Assembly (NCBI GenBank): GCA_002449635.1
Contig: DJXF01000014.1
Location: forward strand, 1-64,000
DNA from: Clostridiales bacterium UBA7011
GTDB lineage: Bacteria; Bacillota; Clostridia; Oscillospirales; Butyricicoccaceae
Direction of reading: 5' to 3'
DNA length: 64,000 nucleotides
The translations under genes and the position numbers were made by a program. Shown piece after piece: positions 18,654 to 27,047 of this stretch. The notes beneath the pieces were generated by a model, which was not told where the DNA came from, did not search any database, and worked only from the letters and a program-made list of their open reading frames with translations. The stretch's first letter is position 1; the number at the start of each line of letters is the position of its first letter.

Positions 18654-19526
18654 TCAAGTCTGATCGCGCCTGCCGTGCAGGGACTGCAGGTATTTTTTTC
18701 GATAGCGGATGGGGGACATGCCGACAATCCGCGTAAAAAGCGAGTTGAAATAGTTGGTGTTGTCGTAGCCGACGAGGGTGGCGATGTGTGTGGCGGTGTA
18801 ATCGCTGGAGATGAGGAGCGTCTGCGCCAGTCCGATTCTTCTGCGGATGGCATATTGTATGGGAGAATAGCCCGTCACGTCCTTGAAGGTGTGCGCGGCA
18901 TAGGGGACACTGCATGACATCGCGCCCGCGATTTCTTCCAGCTTGATGGTTTCCGTGTAATGTGCATCAATATAATCCTTTATTTTTGCGGCAAGCTGCG
19001 AAGCCGCATCGGAAATCGGATTTTCCTGTGCGGCAGCGGGAATCTGCGCTGCGAGCATCAGCAGAGACACGCCCATCAGCTGTACCGTCAGCCGGTCATA
19101 GTCGTTGCTGTGGAACCGGTCGAGAATTTGTTCTGCCAGCTGGGTCAGAAAGGAAAACAGGCTCTGGGACGGACGGACATGCGGGCTGTCAGACGGAATC
19201 AAATGATTTTCCGGCAGACCGCGAAAGGATACGTCGGAAAAGCCGAAGCAATATGTGCCGATTTCCGTATCGTAATCGGACACAACCTCGTGCAGTTCCC
19301 CGCAGTTGTAATAAATCAGATCGCCCTCCTGGATGGGATACGAGGCGGTGCCGACGCGATATGTGCCGAAACCGCGGTAGCACAGCAGCAGCTCGCACAG
19401 CGAGTCGTGTCTGTGAAGCGGGCGATCGTGCTTTTCCTTCCCGTATTCCTGACAGTTGGCGTAGACAAGTGTGGGAAGCTGATTGTTTTCAAAGATATTT
19501 GCGTGCGCAGCATTGGATTCATTCAT
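18654..19526 (-). CDS. AraC family transcriptional regulator with cupin-type sensor domain
   Basis: A 290-residue regulator. The N-terminal AraC_binding/cupin domain (about 20-150) has HRHDSLCELLLCYRG and YYNCGELHEV. Two helix-turn-helix units at the C-terminus start near 190 (IKLEEIAGAMSCSVPYAAHTF) and run to FTRIVGMSPIRYRK. The ATG at 19526 was chosen because GGAG lies 8 nt upstream; the longer frame would need TTG without a ribosome binding site. It is divergent from the IolE-like/dehydrogenase operon and is probably its activator. A palindrome lies 20 bp upstream of its start. Confidence 0.88.
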   Translation of the reverse strand: MNESNAAHANIFENNQLPTLVYANCQEYGKEKHDRPLHRHDSLCELLLCYRGFGTYRVGTASYPIQEGDLIYYNCGELHEVVSDYDTEIGTYCFGFSDVSFRGLPENHLIPSDSPHVRPSQSLFSFLTQLAEQILDRFHSNDYDRLTVQLMGVSLLMLAAQIPAAAQENPISDAASQLAAKIKDYIDAHYTETIKLEEIAGAMSCSVPYAAHTFKDVTGYSPIQYAIRRRIGLAQTLLISSDYTATHIATLVGYDNTNYFNSLFTRIVGMSPIRYRKKYLQSLHGRRDQT

Positions 19527-19545
19527 GGGGGCAGCTCCAATCAAA

Positions 19546-19570
19546 TGACAACAAGATTGTGTAGTTGTCA
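19546..19570. promoter_or_regulatory. Candidate operator palindrome in the araC / iolE-like intergenic region
   Basis: TGACAAC, 11-bp spacer, GTTGTCA: a perfect 7-bp inverted repeat between the divergent genes. Its placement suggests a regulator site, perhaps for autoregulation. The binding protein is unknown. Confidence 0.45.
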
Positions 19571-19657
19571 AAATAATCTTTCAGAATTTGTGAAAAATAA
19601 CAGGAAAAAATCTGCAAATCCGGACAGTATAGTGGAGGTTTTAACGCGGATTTTCCG

Positions 19658-19663
19658 TATAAT
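19658..19663 (+). promoter_or_regulatory. -10 element before the IolE-like operon
   Basis: A perfect TATAAT with no -35 match 16-18 bp upstream, as is common for activator-dependent promoters. The leader to 19877 would be about 205 nt. Apart from this and the palindrome at 19546, I see nothing else in the 350-bp gap. Confidence 0.45.
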
Positions 19664-19876
19664 AAAAGCATAACACAGGAGAGCGGAGCAGTCAAACAAA
19701 GTGATGTCCGCTCGGCCGGATGCAGAACAACCGATTAAATTGGCGAAAACAGAGAAAAAAGATGAAGTCACATGGAAAAGCTGTGGAAATACACCAAAAA
19801 TATGGCCGCGGAAAGCAATGCTGCTTCATCACAACAGGATTCCGTATTTATTTTGACAAAAAAGGAGTGTGTCGTT

Positions 19877-20809
19877 ATGAGCATGAACATCTGTGGAGCA
19901 CCGAGCTGCTGGGGTGTAGATGATCCGAAAAACCCGTATCTGCCGCCTTGGCAGAGAGTACTGTCCGAAGCAAGCCAGGCGGGCTACCGTGCAATCGAGC
20001 TCGGTCCCTGGGGCTATATCCCGAACGATGTGGATGTCGTTGCGGCAGAGCTGGAAAAGAACGGTCTCGGCATTGTTGTCGGCACGATTTTCCACGATCT
20101 GGTTGATCCCGCAAATCAGCCGAGCGTCCTGCAGGCAGTCGATGACATCTGCAAGCTGATCACCGATCCGAAAATGCCGAAGCTGCCGGTACACGAGGGA
20201 CAGAAGTTCCCGACTCCGTACCTGACGGTTATGGACTGGGGACATGATGAGCGCGACTACGCAGCAGGTCATCCGGACACCGCACCGCGCATGAACGACG
20301 AAGAATGGGCTGCCTTTATCGCAAATGTCCGCGCAGTATGCGACCGCGCAAACAAATGGGGCGTTCGTCCGGTCATTCATCCGCATGCAGGCACGTATAT
20401 TGAGTTCTCGGATGAAATCGAAAAGGTCGTCCGCGACATTCCGTACGAGGTCGCAGGCCTGTGCCTCGATACCGGTCATCTGTATTACTCCCACATGGAT
20501 CCGGTCACCTACCTCAAGAAGTATGCGGATAAGCTGGACTATGTACACTTCAAGGACGTCGATGAGAAGGTTTACCGTGAGGTTCTCGGTGAGCATATCC
20601 GCTTCTTCGACGGCTGCGGCAAGGGCGCAATGTGCCCGATCGGCACGGGCGCGCTGGATTATCCGGGCATCAAGAAGGCGCTTGAAGAAATCGGTTACAG
20701 CGGCTACATTACGATTGAGCAGGAGCGCGACCCGCGCAATTCCGACACTTCCCTGCGCGATGTCAAGCGCAGCGTAGACTATCTGAAGTCTGTCGGATAT
20801 GCCATTTAA
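19877..20809 (+). CDS. Sugar phosphate isomerase/epimerase family protein, IolE-like
   Basis: TIM-barrel enzyme of the xylose isomerase-like superfamily, 310 residues. GAPSCWGVDDP near the start and GYRAIELGPWG resemble inosose dehydratases. Candidate metal ligands are in HPHAGTYIE, CLDTGHLYY, VHFKDV and the final IEQERDP. The ATG at 19877 follows AAAAAAGGAG; the longer open frame upstream is not protein-like. The dehydrogenase gene follows after 53 bp. A role in polyol or inositol-derivative breakdown is likely; the substrate is uncertain. Confidence 0.8.
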   Translation: MSMNICGAPSCWGVDDPKNPYLPPWQRVLSEASQAGYRAIELGPWGYIPNDVDVVAAELEKNGLGIVVGTIFHDLVDPANQPSVLQAVDDICKLITDPKMPKLPVHEGQKFPTPYLTVMDWGHDERDYAAGHPDTAPRMNDEEWAAFIANVRAVCDRANKWGVRPVIHPHAGTYIEFSDEIEKVVRDIPYEVAGLCLDTGHLYYSHMDPVTYLKKYADKLDYVHFKDVDEKVYREVLGEHIRFFDGCGKGAMCPIGTGALDYPGIKKALEEIGYSGYITIEQERDPRNSDTSLRDVKRSVDYLKSVGYAI

Positions 20810-20862
20810 TTACTGCAATCATTTCTGGTCACACAGAGGAAAACAAATAGGAGGAGAGCATC

Positions 20863-22044
20863 ATGATTAACGGTTCCAAGGTATTAGATCATCCGATTCG
20901 CTGGGCTATGGTAGGCGGCGGCAAGGGCAGCCAGATCGGCTACATCCATCGTTCTGCAGCACTGCGCGACAGCAATTTCCAGCTGGTAGCAGGTGCATTT
21001 GACATCAATCCGGAGCGCGGCATGGCGTTTGCCGCTGAGCTGGGCGTAGCACCGGATCGTTGCTATCCGGACTACAAGACCATGTTTGAAGAGGAAGCAA
21101 AGCGTGAGGACGGCATCGAGGCTGTTTCCATTGCGACGCCGAACGGTCTGCACTATACCGTGTGCAAGGCGGCTCTGGAAGCCGGTCTGCACGTTGTCTG
21201 CGAGAAGCCGCTGTGCTTCACCTCGGAAGAGGCAGAAGAGCTGGTGGCTCTGGCGAAGGAGAAGAACCGTGTTGTCGGCGTAACCTACGGCTATTCCGGT
21301 CATCAGATGATTCAGCAGGCACGCCAGATGATTAAAAACGGCGACCTCGGCGATATCCGCGTCATCAACATGAGCTTTGCATTCGGCGGCTACAACTACA
21401 AGATTGAGGAAACCAATCCGGCCGCCAAGTGGCGCTTTGACCCGGCAAAGGCAGGTCCGTCCTTCGCACTGGGCGACGTCGGCACCCATCCGCTGTTCCT
21501 CATCGAGGCAATGATTCCGGATATGAAGATCGACAGCCTGATGTGCTCCAAGGATTCCTTCGTAGAAGGCCGTCAGCTGGAGGACAATGCGTTTGTCATC
21601 ATGCGCCTCAAGGGAAGCGATTCCGTTCAGGAAGGCGCAAAGGTCTACTGCTGGGCAAGCTCCATCAACTGCGGCGCACGCCATGGACATAAGATTCGCG
21701 TTGTCGGCTCCAAGGCGTCCATCGAGTGGGATGATGAGCGTCCGAATCAGATGACCTATGAGATCGAGGGCGAGCCGGTTCGCACACTGGAGCGCGGTGC
21801 AGGCTACCTGTATCCGGAAGCCCGCGTAGAAGACCGCATCGGCGGCGGCCATGCAGAGGGTCTGTTCGAGGCATGGGCAAACCTGTACCGCAGATTTGCT
21901 GTTGCTATGGATGCCTCCAACAACGGTGAAGAGTACGGCGATTTCTGGTATCCGAGCGTAGAGTCCGGTGCACAGGGCGTCAAGTGGATTGAGAAGTGCG
22001 TAGAATCCGCAGCCAATGGCGAGAACTGGGTAGCGTACGAATAA
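20863..22044 (+). CDS. Gfo/Idh/MocA family oxidoreductase
   Basis: NAD(P)-dependent sugar or polyol dehydrogenase, 393 residues. The Rossmann entry IRWAMVGGGKGSQIG is near 12-26. VSIATPNGLHY and HVVCEKPLCF carry the family EKP catalytic lysine. The C-terminal domain has ALGDVGTHPLFL with the active-site histidine. It is cotranscribed with the IolE-like isomerase and under the divergent AraC regulator, so the two act on one substrate. Inositol-type dehydrogenases are close relatives, but the substrate is not proven. Confidence 0.86.
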   Translation: MINGSKVLDHPIRWAMVGGGKGSQIGYIHRSAALRDSNFQLVAGAFDINPERGMAFAAELGVAPDRCYPDYKTMFEEEAKREDGIEAVSIATPNGLHYTVCKAALEAGLHVVCEKPLCFTSEEAEELVALAKEKNRVVGVTYGYSGHQMIQQARQMIKNGDLGDIRVINMSFAFGGYNYKIEETNPAAKWRFDPAKAGPSFALGDVGTHPLFLIEAMIPDMKIDSLMCSKDSFVEGRQLEDNAFVIMRLKGSDSVQEGAKVYCWASSINCGARHGHKIRVVGSKASIEWDDERPNQMTYEIEGEPVRTLERGAGYLYPEARVEDRIGGGHAEGLFEAWANLYRRFAVAMDASNNGEEYGDFWYPSVESGAQGVKWIEKCVESAANGENWVAYE

Positions 22045-22059
22045 GGAAAAATGAATGCG

Positions 22060-22087
22060 GCAGGAGGGGCTGCACAGCTCCTCCTGC
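22060..22087 (+). other. Strong hairpin downstream of the dehydrogenase gene
   Basis: GCAGGAGGGGCT / AGCTCCTCCTGC, 12 bp with one G-U pair and a 4-nt loop, 15 bp after the stop. There is no T-run, so it may protect the mRNA 3' end rather than terminate. Confidence 0.5.
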
Positions 22088-22155
22088 ATGGTGCATATCT
22101 GCAAGTGCGGGAGAAGTTCTCCTGTCTGCACTCTTTTCTACTCCAGAACAAAGCG

Positions 22156-22184
22156 AAGCCCGTCGGTTTTTTCCGGCGGGCTTT
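22156..22184 (+). terminator. Probable terminator, IolE-like operon / relQ convergence
   Basis: AAGCCCGTCGG / CCGGCGGGCTT stem with a T6 loop, then T. The T-run is short, so strength is uncertain. Confidence 0.5.
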
Positions 22185-22203
22185 ACACATTTTCTGGTTG
22201 ATG

Positions 22204-22884
22204 TTACAGACCGGTGATCTGATTGCGGATGGCTTCCATCTGATTGTCCAGCAGGGCGCTCATATCGGCACACGCCCGCAGCTTTTGCGAAATGTGCTCA
22301 TAATCCACATGGCTGTCAAGCTCTTTTTTGTAGCGCAGCTTGTGCTCCAGGCTCGCCCAGAAGTCCATGGCAATGGTCCGCAGCTGCACCTCCACCTTCA
22401 TCATGCGCTTTTCCTGCTGGAGAAAGATCGGCGTCTCGACAATGAGATGCAGGCTGCGGTAGCCGTTTGGCTTGGGCGTTTGGATATAATCCTTGCGCTC
22501 AATCAGAGTGACATCATCCTGACGAATGAATGAATCGGCAAGCTTGTAGATATCTTCCGGAAAGGAACAGATGACGCGCACACCGGCAATGTCAAACAGA
22601 TTCTGCTCAATCGACTCTAAAGAGAGCGGGAGATTGCGGCGCTGCAGCTTCGCCAAAATACTCTCCGGCTTTTTCAGACGTGTTTTGATCGTTTCGATTG
22701 GATTGTTTTCGCCTTCCAAAGCCAGCTGTACATCCAGTACACGGAACTTTGTCTCCACTTCCATAATGGCACAGCGATAGTAGGACATCAGGCGCTGAAA
22801 CGGCTCTGCGGCAGAGAAAACAGCTTCCAGATCCGCTTTTTGCGGAATTAAGCTGGTGAATTGTTCTACATTATTTTCAATCAT
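22204..22884 (-). CDS. relQ: Small alarmone synthetase, RelQ/YjbM type
   Basis: GTP pyrophosphokinase that makes (p)ppGpp. Its 226 residues contain only the synthetase domain, with no hydrolase, TGS or ACT domain. DIAGVRVICSF and the ATP/GTP-site stretch PKPNGYRSLHLIV are diagnostic, as is VEVQLRTIAMDFWASLEHKLRYK near the end. The ATG at 22884 follows TGAGGAAATT; the longer frame upstream lacks homology. Convergent with the dehydrogenase operon. Confidence 0.93.
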   Translation of the reverse strand: MIENNVEQFTSLIPQKADLEAVFSAAEPFQRLMSYYRCAIMEVETKFRVLDVQLALEGENNPIETIKTRLKKPESILAKLQRRNLPLSLESIEQNLFDIAGVRVICSFPEDIYKLADSFIRQDDVTLIERKDYIQTPKPNGYRSLHLIVETPIFLQQEKRMMKVEVQLRTIAMDFWASLEHKLRYKKELDSHVDYEHISQKLRACADMSALLDNQMEAIRNQITGL

Positions 22885-23063
22885 AATTTCCTCAGTTCTT
22901 TCTTCCCCGGGCATTTCCGCTGAGATGCGGCATTTCCGTAGAAAAATCCGCAGAAAATGGTTGGATTTTTCTGTTGTTTGTATTATATCGTGCGGCAATC
23001 ACGCTGTCAACAAATGCGGGCGGCAAAGTGCAGCACCGACAAAAAGAAAGAGAGCACCGCCGG

Positions 23064-23624
23064 TCAGGGAAGATAACCGAGGTGCTCGAGCAGAATTTTA
23101 CATCCGATCAGAATGAGAACGACACCGCCAACCATCTCCGCGCGCGCTTTATAGCGCACACCGAACACGTGACCGATTTTCAGCCCTCCGGCAGACAGCA
23201 GAAAGGTCGTGCAGCCGATAAACAGGACAGCCGGCAGAATATGAACCTGAAGAAAGGCAAATGTAACGCCGACGGCGAGTGCGTCAATGCTTGTCGCAAC
23301 AGCCAATGGCAGCATCGTCCGAAAGGAGAAGGAGTCATTGAGTTCGTCCGCATCGCTGCGTGACTCCAGAATCATATTCGAACCGATGAGTGCGAGCAGG
23401 ACAAAAGCAATCCAGTGATCGATGCTGACGATATAGCGCTGAAACTGCACACCGAGCACGAAACCGATGAGCGGCATGAGCGCCTGAAAACTGCCGAAAT
23501 ATGCGCCGACAATACAGGCATGCCGCAGCTGCAGCCGCCGTACAGACAGTCCCTTACAGACGGAAACCGCAAAGGCATCCATTGACAGACCGACGGCGAG
23601 AAGGAAAAGTTCAAGAAAAGACAT
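23064..23624 (-). CDS. mntP: Manganese efflux pump MntP
   Basis: Membrane exporter of Mn2+, 186 residues with six hydrophobic segments in two homologous halves. The first half starts [21 protein letters not shown], and the second carries [14 protein letters not shown]; the paired Asp residues in SMDAFAVS and SIDALAVG are the family metal-site marks. The ATG at 23624 follows CCAGGAGCAAACAAC. It has its own strong promoter (23756-23784) and a GC-rich leader of about 125 nt. Manganese-dependent control is expected in the family, but the usual yybP-ykoY motifs were not found. Confidence 0.92.
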   Translation of the reverse strand: MSFLELFLLAVGLSMDAFAVSVCKGLSVRRLQLRHACIVGAYFGSFQALMPLIGFVLGVQFQRYIVSIDHWIAFVLLALIGSNMILESRSDADELNDSFSFRTMLPLAVATSIDALAVGVTFAFLQVHILPAVLFIGCTTFLLSAGGLKIGHVFGVRYKARAEMVGGVVLILIGCKILLEHLGYLP

Positions 23625-23755
23625 GTTGTTTGCTCCTGGGAGAATGAGGGTGAAAATCGATGATACATACCCGAAACGATAACGCGCTGTGCCGCTGTCC
23701 CACAGATATCCCGCCGGGGCGGAAAGCAGCCCCTCACGCATTACACTTAAAGTTT

Positions 23756-23784
23756 ACCATATCATGAACTGCAGTATGTGTCAA
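23756..23784 (-). promoter_or_regulatory. Promoter of mntP
   Basis: Minus strand: TTGACA (23784-23779), 17-bp spacer ending in TGA, TATGGT (23761-23756). Perfect -35 and extended -10. Confidence 0.7.
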
Positions 23785-24011
23785 GCGGGAGTTTTTTTCA
23801 AAAATTTACCGCACAAGTGCAGCCGGAGAGGCAGACGGAACAATCTGCGTGATATTGTAATATAGCAAAAACGGGAAAAATCATGAGGATGGAAGAAAAA
23901 GGGTATTCGATAGAAAAAATCGGCTGAATAATGGGAACAAATGTCAATTTTCACGCTCTGAATAGAAAAAAATGTTAAGGGGATTTTATCATGAAATTAG
24001 CATCCTCTTTG
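23785..24011. other. AT-rich gap between the divergent mntP and sorC-type promoters
   Basis: Nothing recognisable beyond the two flanking promoters: no ORF with a ribosome binding site and no strong hairpin. Confidence 0.5.
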
Positions 24012-24040
24012 TTGATTTCTGTTTTTTGACATGATATACT
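24012..24040 (+). promoter_or_regulatory. Promoter of the SorC-family regulator
   Basis: TTGATT (24012-24017), 17-bp spacer ending in TGA, TATACT (24035-24040); extended -10. Confidence 0.65.
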
Positions 24041-24087
24041 ATTTATAGTAAGTGTGGGTATCCTCGTTGCTGTGGGAGATGCGGAAA

Positions 24088-25020
24088 ATGAACTATAGAA
24101 AGAACAAAATGGAACGTCTGTCCCGCGTTGCACACATGTATTATGAAGAAGATCGGACACAGGGGGAAATTGCCGACAAGCTTCACGTTTCCCGTCCGCT
24201 CGTCAGCCGTATGCTGCGGGAAGCGCGCGACCTCGGAATCGTAGAGATTCGCGTACATCGGCCGGCGTTCGACACAGATGCACTGCTTTCGCGCGTGTGC
24301 CAGCGCTATGGCATTCAGGGCGGTGCGCTGATTCCGGACGCGGAGAGCAACAGTCTGTTCGACCACAATCTTGCGCAGAAGCTGCTGGAATACATCGAAA
24401 CGGAGCAGCCGGAATCGCTGGGCATAGGCTGGGGTCCGGTCATCGGCTCCCTGACCTCGCTGCTCGAGCGTGTGCCGCCGCATCAGTCGGATATCCAGGT
24501 CGTGTGTCCGCTCATTGGCAACAGCAGCGTGTCCTACCGCCGATATCATACGGATGAAAATGTCCGCGTGATTGCGGAGAGCTTGTGTGCAAAGCCGAAA
24601 TTTTTGTACACACCGGCCTTTCCGATCGACATGCAGGAGTGCAATCTGCTGCATGCGACCAGTCATTACCGCATGATGGCGGCACAGTGGGATCATCTGG
24701 ATATGGCGATTGTCGAAATCCGTGAGGTGACATCGGCTGTGGATGTCGATTGTCCGATTCCGCAGGACAGCCGCACAGTCGGCCACATTGTTGCTCATTC
24801 GTATGATGCGAACGGCCGAATTATTCAGCCTGATCCGAACTGTATGGTACATATTCCGGTGGAAAAATTGTCAAAGTGCCGGCAGGTGATCGGATTGTGT
24901 GCGGCGGATGTCAGTCCGCGCGCGCTTGCAGGCGCACTGCGCTCCGGCATTGTGACACATATTTTTGCACGGGAATCGCTGGTCGATGCCGTGATGGCGG
25001 ACAAATGGAATTACGCCTGA
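24088..25020 (+). CDS. SorC/DeoR-type sugar-binding transcriptional regulator
   Basis: A 310-residue regulator. The N-terminal helix-turn-helix is at about 9-45 (YYEEDRTQGEIADKLHVSRP then LVSRMLREARDLGIV). The rest is the SorC sugar-phosphate-binding domain, with LGIGWGPVIGSL near 110-122 and a C-terminal GLCAADVSPRALAGALRSG. The ATG at 24088 was preferred because GGGAG is 9 nt upstream. No sugar gene is next to it: the neighbours are mntP and a SLOG protein, so its targets are elsewhere or unknown. Confidence 0.88.
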   Translation: MNYRKNKMERLSRVAHMYYEEDRTQGEIADKLHVSRPLVSRMLREARDLGIVEIRVHRPAFDTDALLSRVCQRYGIQGGALIPDAESNSLFDHNLAQKLLEYIETEQPESLGIGWGPVIGSLTSLLERVPPHQSDIQVVCPLIGNSSVSYRRYHTDENVRVIAESLCAKPKFLYTPAFPIDMQECNLLHATSHYRMMAAQWDHLDMAIVEIREVTSAVDVDCPIPQDSRTVGHIVAHSYDANGRIIQPDPNCMVHIPVEKLSKCRQVIGLCAADVSPRALAGALRSGIVTHIFARESLVDAVMADKWNYA

Positions 25021-25061
25021 TGCATCCCTTGTAAAAGAAACAAAGCAATAGTAGAAAGAAC

Positions 25062-25108
25062 GTCCGTATCCGTTTGTCTTTTCACACCGGATACGGACAA
25101 TTTTTTTT
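25062..25108 (+). terminator. Intrinsic terminator after the SorC regulator
   Basis: GTCCGTATCCG / CGGATACGGAC stem, 15-nt loop, then AA and eight T residues. Confidence 0.88.
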
Positions 25109-25131
25109 GGAAAAACAGGAAAAACGCCCTG

Positions 25132-25539
25132 TTATTCTGCGGAGGGACACAGCAAATGGCCGTCCTCCTGACCGAACAATGTCTCTGCCAGCTTTCCGTC
25201 GCGTATGATGAGCACATGAATCGGGGTATACTCCTGAATACAGTGGTGGATGACATGTGCGGTGCCGCGCGAACGCCCATCCCAAAGGGCGAGTACGTAG
25301 TCGCTGTACCGAACGATCTGGATGTTGCGCTGCAGCGGAGCCGATTTTCCGCCGCGCGTATAGTCCGGACGAAACACTTTCAGCGGCAGACTGGCGCGGC
25401 GTGCATATTCCGCCGCAAGCTGATCCGCGCCCTCTGCGCCGCCGCTTACGATTTCGCTTGCCCCGCGCGGAATAAAGCGCACCATATCCTCATAGGCATC
25501 CATGGTAATGGAACGAGAGCCGATGATAGCGACTCGCAT
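25132..25539 (-). CDS. SLOG family protein (YspA, DUF2493-like)
   Basis: A 135-residue protein with the nucleotide-binding SLOG Rossmann-like fold. VAIIGSRSIT opens the first strand and loop. IVSGGAEGADQLAAEYARR is the phosphate-binding GGA-GAD motif. YVLALWDGRSRGTAHVI closes the core. Relatives include YspA and DprA-like proteins; SLOG proteins bind nucleotide-derived ligands, but no activity can be assigned here. It is a single gene convergent with the SorC regulator. Confidence 0.82.
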   Translation of the reverse strand: MRVAIIGSRSITMDAYEDMVRFIPRGASEIVSGGAEGADQLAAEYARRASLPLKVFRPDYTRGGKSAPLQRNIQIVRYSDYVLALWDGRSRGTAHVIHHCIQEYTPIHVLIIRDGKLAETLFGQEDGHLLCPSAE

Positions 25540-25809
25540 ACAATCCCCCCGTTTCTAAAAAATATCTGACGCAAATGCCGCCGGACTGCGCCTGCGGCGC
25601 TCTTAAAAAACTGATTTTTGCCGCAAAAAAATGGAATGCATACCGTATTTCCGGTTTTTTATACGCATTCTGACGCAGCCCTTCGGGTGAAATTGCACCT
25701 GCCGAAGGATGCGGTACTGCCATAAAATACTATAACAGAGATCAGGGGATAAAACAACAGAAAACCGTGTCGTGCAGACATTTCCGACAGTGGCGAACTG
25801 CAGACAGGG
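25540..25809. other. Intergenic region without a recognisable gene
   Basis: Divergent gap between the SLOG gene and the spoIVB-like gene. It is GC-rich near 25575-25600 and AT-rich near 25725-25755, with no ORF carrying a ribosome binding site and no near-consensus SigA promoter. Confidence 0.5.
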
Positions 25810-25871
25810 CGGGCAGGCTCTGCCCGTGCATCCAGACAAACGCACGAATGTGACCGCGGCAATGCGGTCAC
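25810..25871 (+). other. Two tandem hairpins in the spoIVB-like leader
   Basis: CGGGCAG / CTGCCCG with a 3-nt loop (25810-25826) and GTGACCGC / GCGGTCAC with a 6-nt loop (25850-25871). Both are perfect, and the second ends 10 bp before the ribosome binding site. Function is unknown; no T-runs follow. Confidence 0.5.
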
Positions 25872-25896
25872 GCTAAAGGCGAAAGGAGTGGATGCA

Positions 25897-26910
25897 ATGC
25901 AAAACAAAAAAATGGCACGCAGCCTGACGAGCGGATTGCTTGTGCTGTGCCTGCTCACGTTCGGCACGGCGCGTGCCGCGGCGCGCGAGCTGGTCCCGCT
26001 GGGAATACCGACCGGCGTGCGCATGACGGCAGCCGGCGTTGTCATTTCGGCGATGAATCCGGTGGACAGTCCCGCGGGCGCAGTTTGTCCGGGTGAACAG
26101 GCAGGACTGCAGGCGGGAGATATTTTGCAGACAGCCGCAGGTGTTTCGCTCACTTCGAGCGATGATCTGGCGCGCATTGTGCGGCAAAGCGGCGGCAGAC
26201 CGATAAAAGTGACCGGTCTGCGCGGTGAAACGCAGATGGAAGCCGCCGTACAGCCGGTGCGAAGCAGAGCCGGAGGAACGTATCAGATCGGGCTGCTTGT
26301 GCGGGACAGTATGGCGGGCATCGGCACACTGACGTATGTCGATCCGGGGACCGGTGCGTTTGGTGCACTCGGTCACCCCGTGAGCGATATCGACAGCGGT
26401 GCGCTGCTGCCGCTCTCCGACGGTTCGATTGTACCCGCTGCTGTCGTCGGCGTTGTCGCGGGCGAAGCGGGAACACCGGGTGAACTGATTGGCACGTACG
26501 AATTTTCGCGCGAGCTCGGCAGGCTGGAAACAAACACAGCCTGCGGCATTTTCGGCACGCTGAGCGACCGCTCGCTGTACGATGCAGCGGATGCCGTGCA
26601 GACTGCGGGCGAGGCTGAAATTCATGTCGGACAGGCAGAAATTCTGACCTGCGTGTCGGGCAGCAGGCCTGTGCGGTATCAGATTACTGTCGAAAAAGTT
26701 CAGCCGAATGCGTCCGATGGTCGATCGATGGAAATTCGTGTGACGGATCCGGCGCTGCTCAAACAGACCGGCGGCATCGTACCCGGAATGAGCGGAAGTC
26801 CGATTTTGCAGGACGGAAAACTGATCGGTGCGGTGACACATGTGCTTGTAAACAACCCGGCTCGCGGTTTTGCGGTCAGTATTGACAAAATGCTTGAAAA
26901 AATCGCGTAA
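25897..26910 (+). CDS. SpoIVB-type S55 serine peptidase
   Basis: A 337-residue protein with an N-terminal signal anchor (8-28), a PDZ domain (about 55-120, GLQAGDILQTAAG) and the S55 peptidase. The likely catalytic histidine is in FGALGHPVSD and the serine in IVPGMSGSPIL, both standard SpoIVB positions. In Bacillus, SpoIVB starts pro-SigmaK processing across the forespore membrane. It is shorter than the 426-residue Bacillus protein, mainly before the PDZ. The ATG at 25897 has AAAGGAG upstream; the in-frame GTG at 25888 is less likely. It directly precedes spo0A, a common clostridial order. Confidence 0.9.
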   Translation: MQNKKMARSLTSGLLVLCLLTFGTARAAARELVPLGIPTGVRMTAAGVVISAMNPVDSPAGAVCPGEQAGLQAGDILQTAAGVSLTSSDDLARIVRQSGGRPIKVTGLRGETQMEAAVQPVRSRAGGTYQIGLLVRDSMAGIGTLTYVDPGTGAFGALGHPVSDIDSGALLPLSDGSIVPAAVVGVVAGEAGTPGELIGTYEFSRELGRLETNTACGIFGTLSDRSLYDAADAVQTAGEAEIHVGQAEILTCVSGSRPVRYQITVEKVQPNASDGRSMEIRVTDPALLKQTGGIVPGMSGSPILQDGKLIGAVTHVLVNNPARGFAVSIDKMLEKIA

Positions 26911-26922
26911 ATCGTCGTTGAA

Positions 26923-26929
26923 AGTCGAA
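26923..26929 (+). promoter_or_regulatory. Possible 0A box upstream of spo0A
   Basis: AGTCGAA matches the Spo0A box TGTCGAA at 6 of 7 bases and lies 30 bp upstream of the spo0A -35. A 7-bp match is weak on its own. Confidence 0.35.
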
Positions 26930-26959
26930 CGATTATTATGAAGAAATAGAGAAAATTCG

Positions 26960-26988
26960 TTGTCTTATTTCGGAAAATATGGTAATCT
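26960..26988 (+). promoter_or_regulatory. Promoter of spo0A
   Basis: TTGTCT (26960-26965), 17-bp spacer ending in TGG, TAATCT (26983-26988); extended -10. Confidence 0.6.
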
Positions 26989-27047
26989 AAAACCGTCGTA
27001 AAGACGGCAAATTATTACGGATATGCTGGAAGGCAGGGAATGACATC

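Noticed and set aside
23640..23745. yybP-ykoY manganese riboswitch before mntP
   Set aside because: The leader is structured, but the GGGGAGTAGC-like and other conserved bases were not found; kept only as a low-interest finding.
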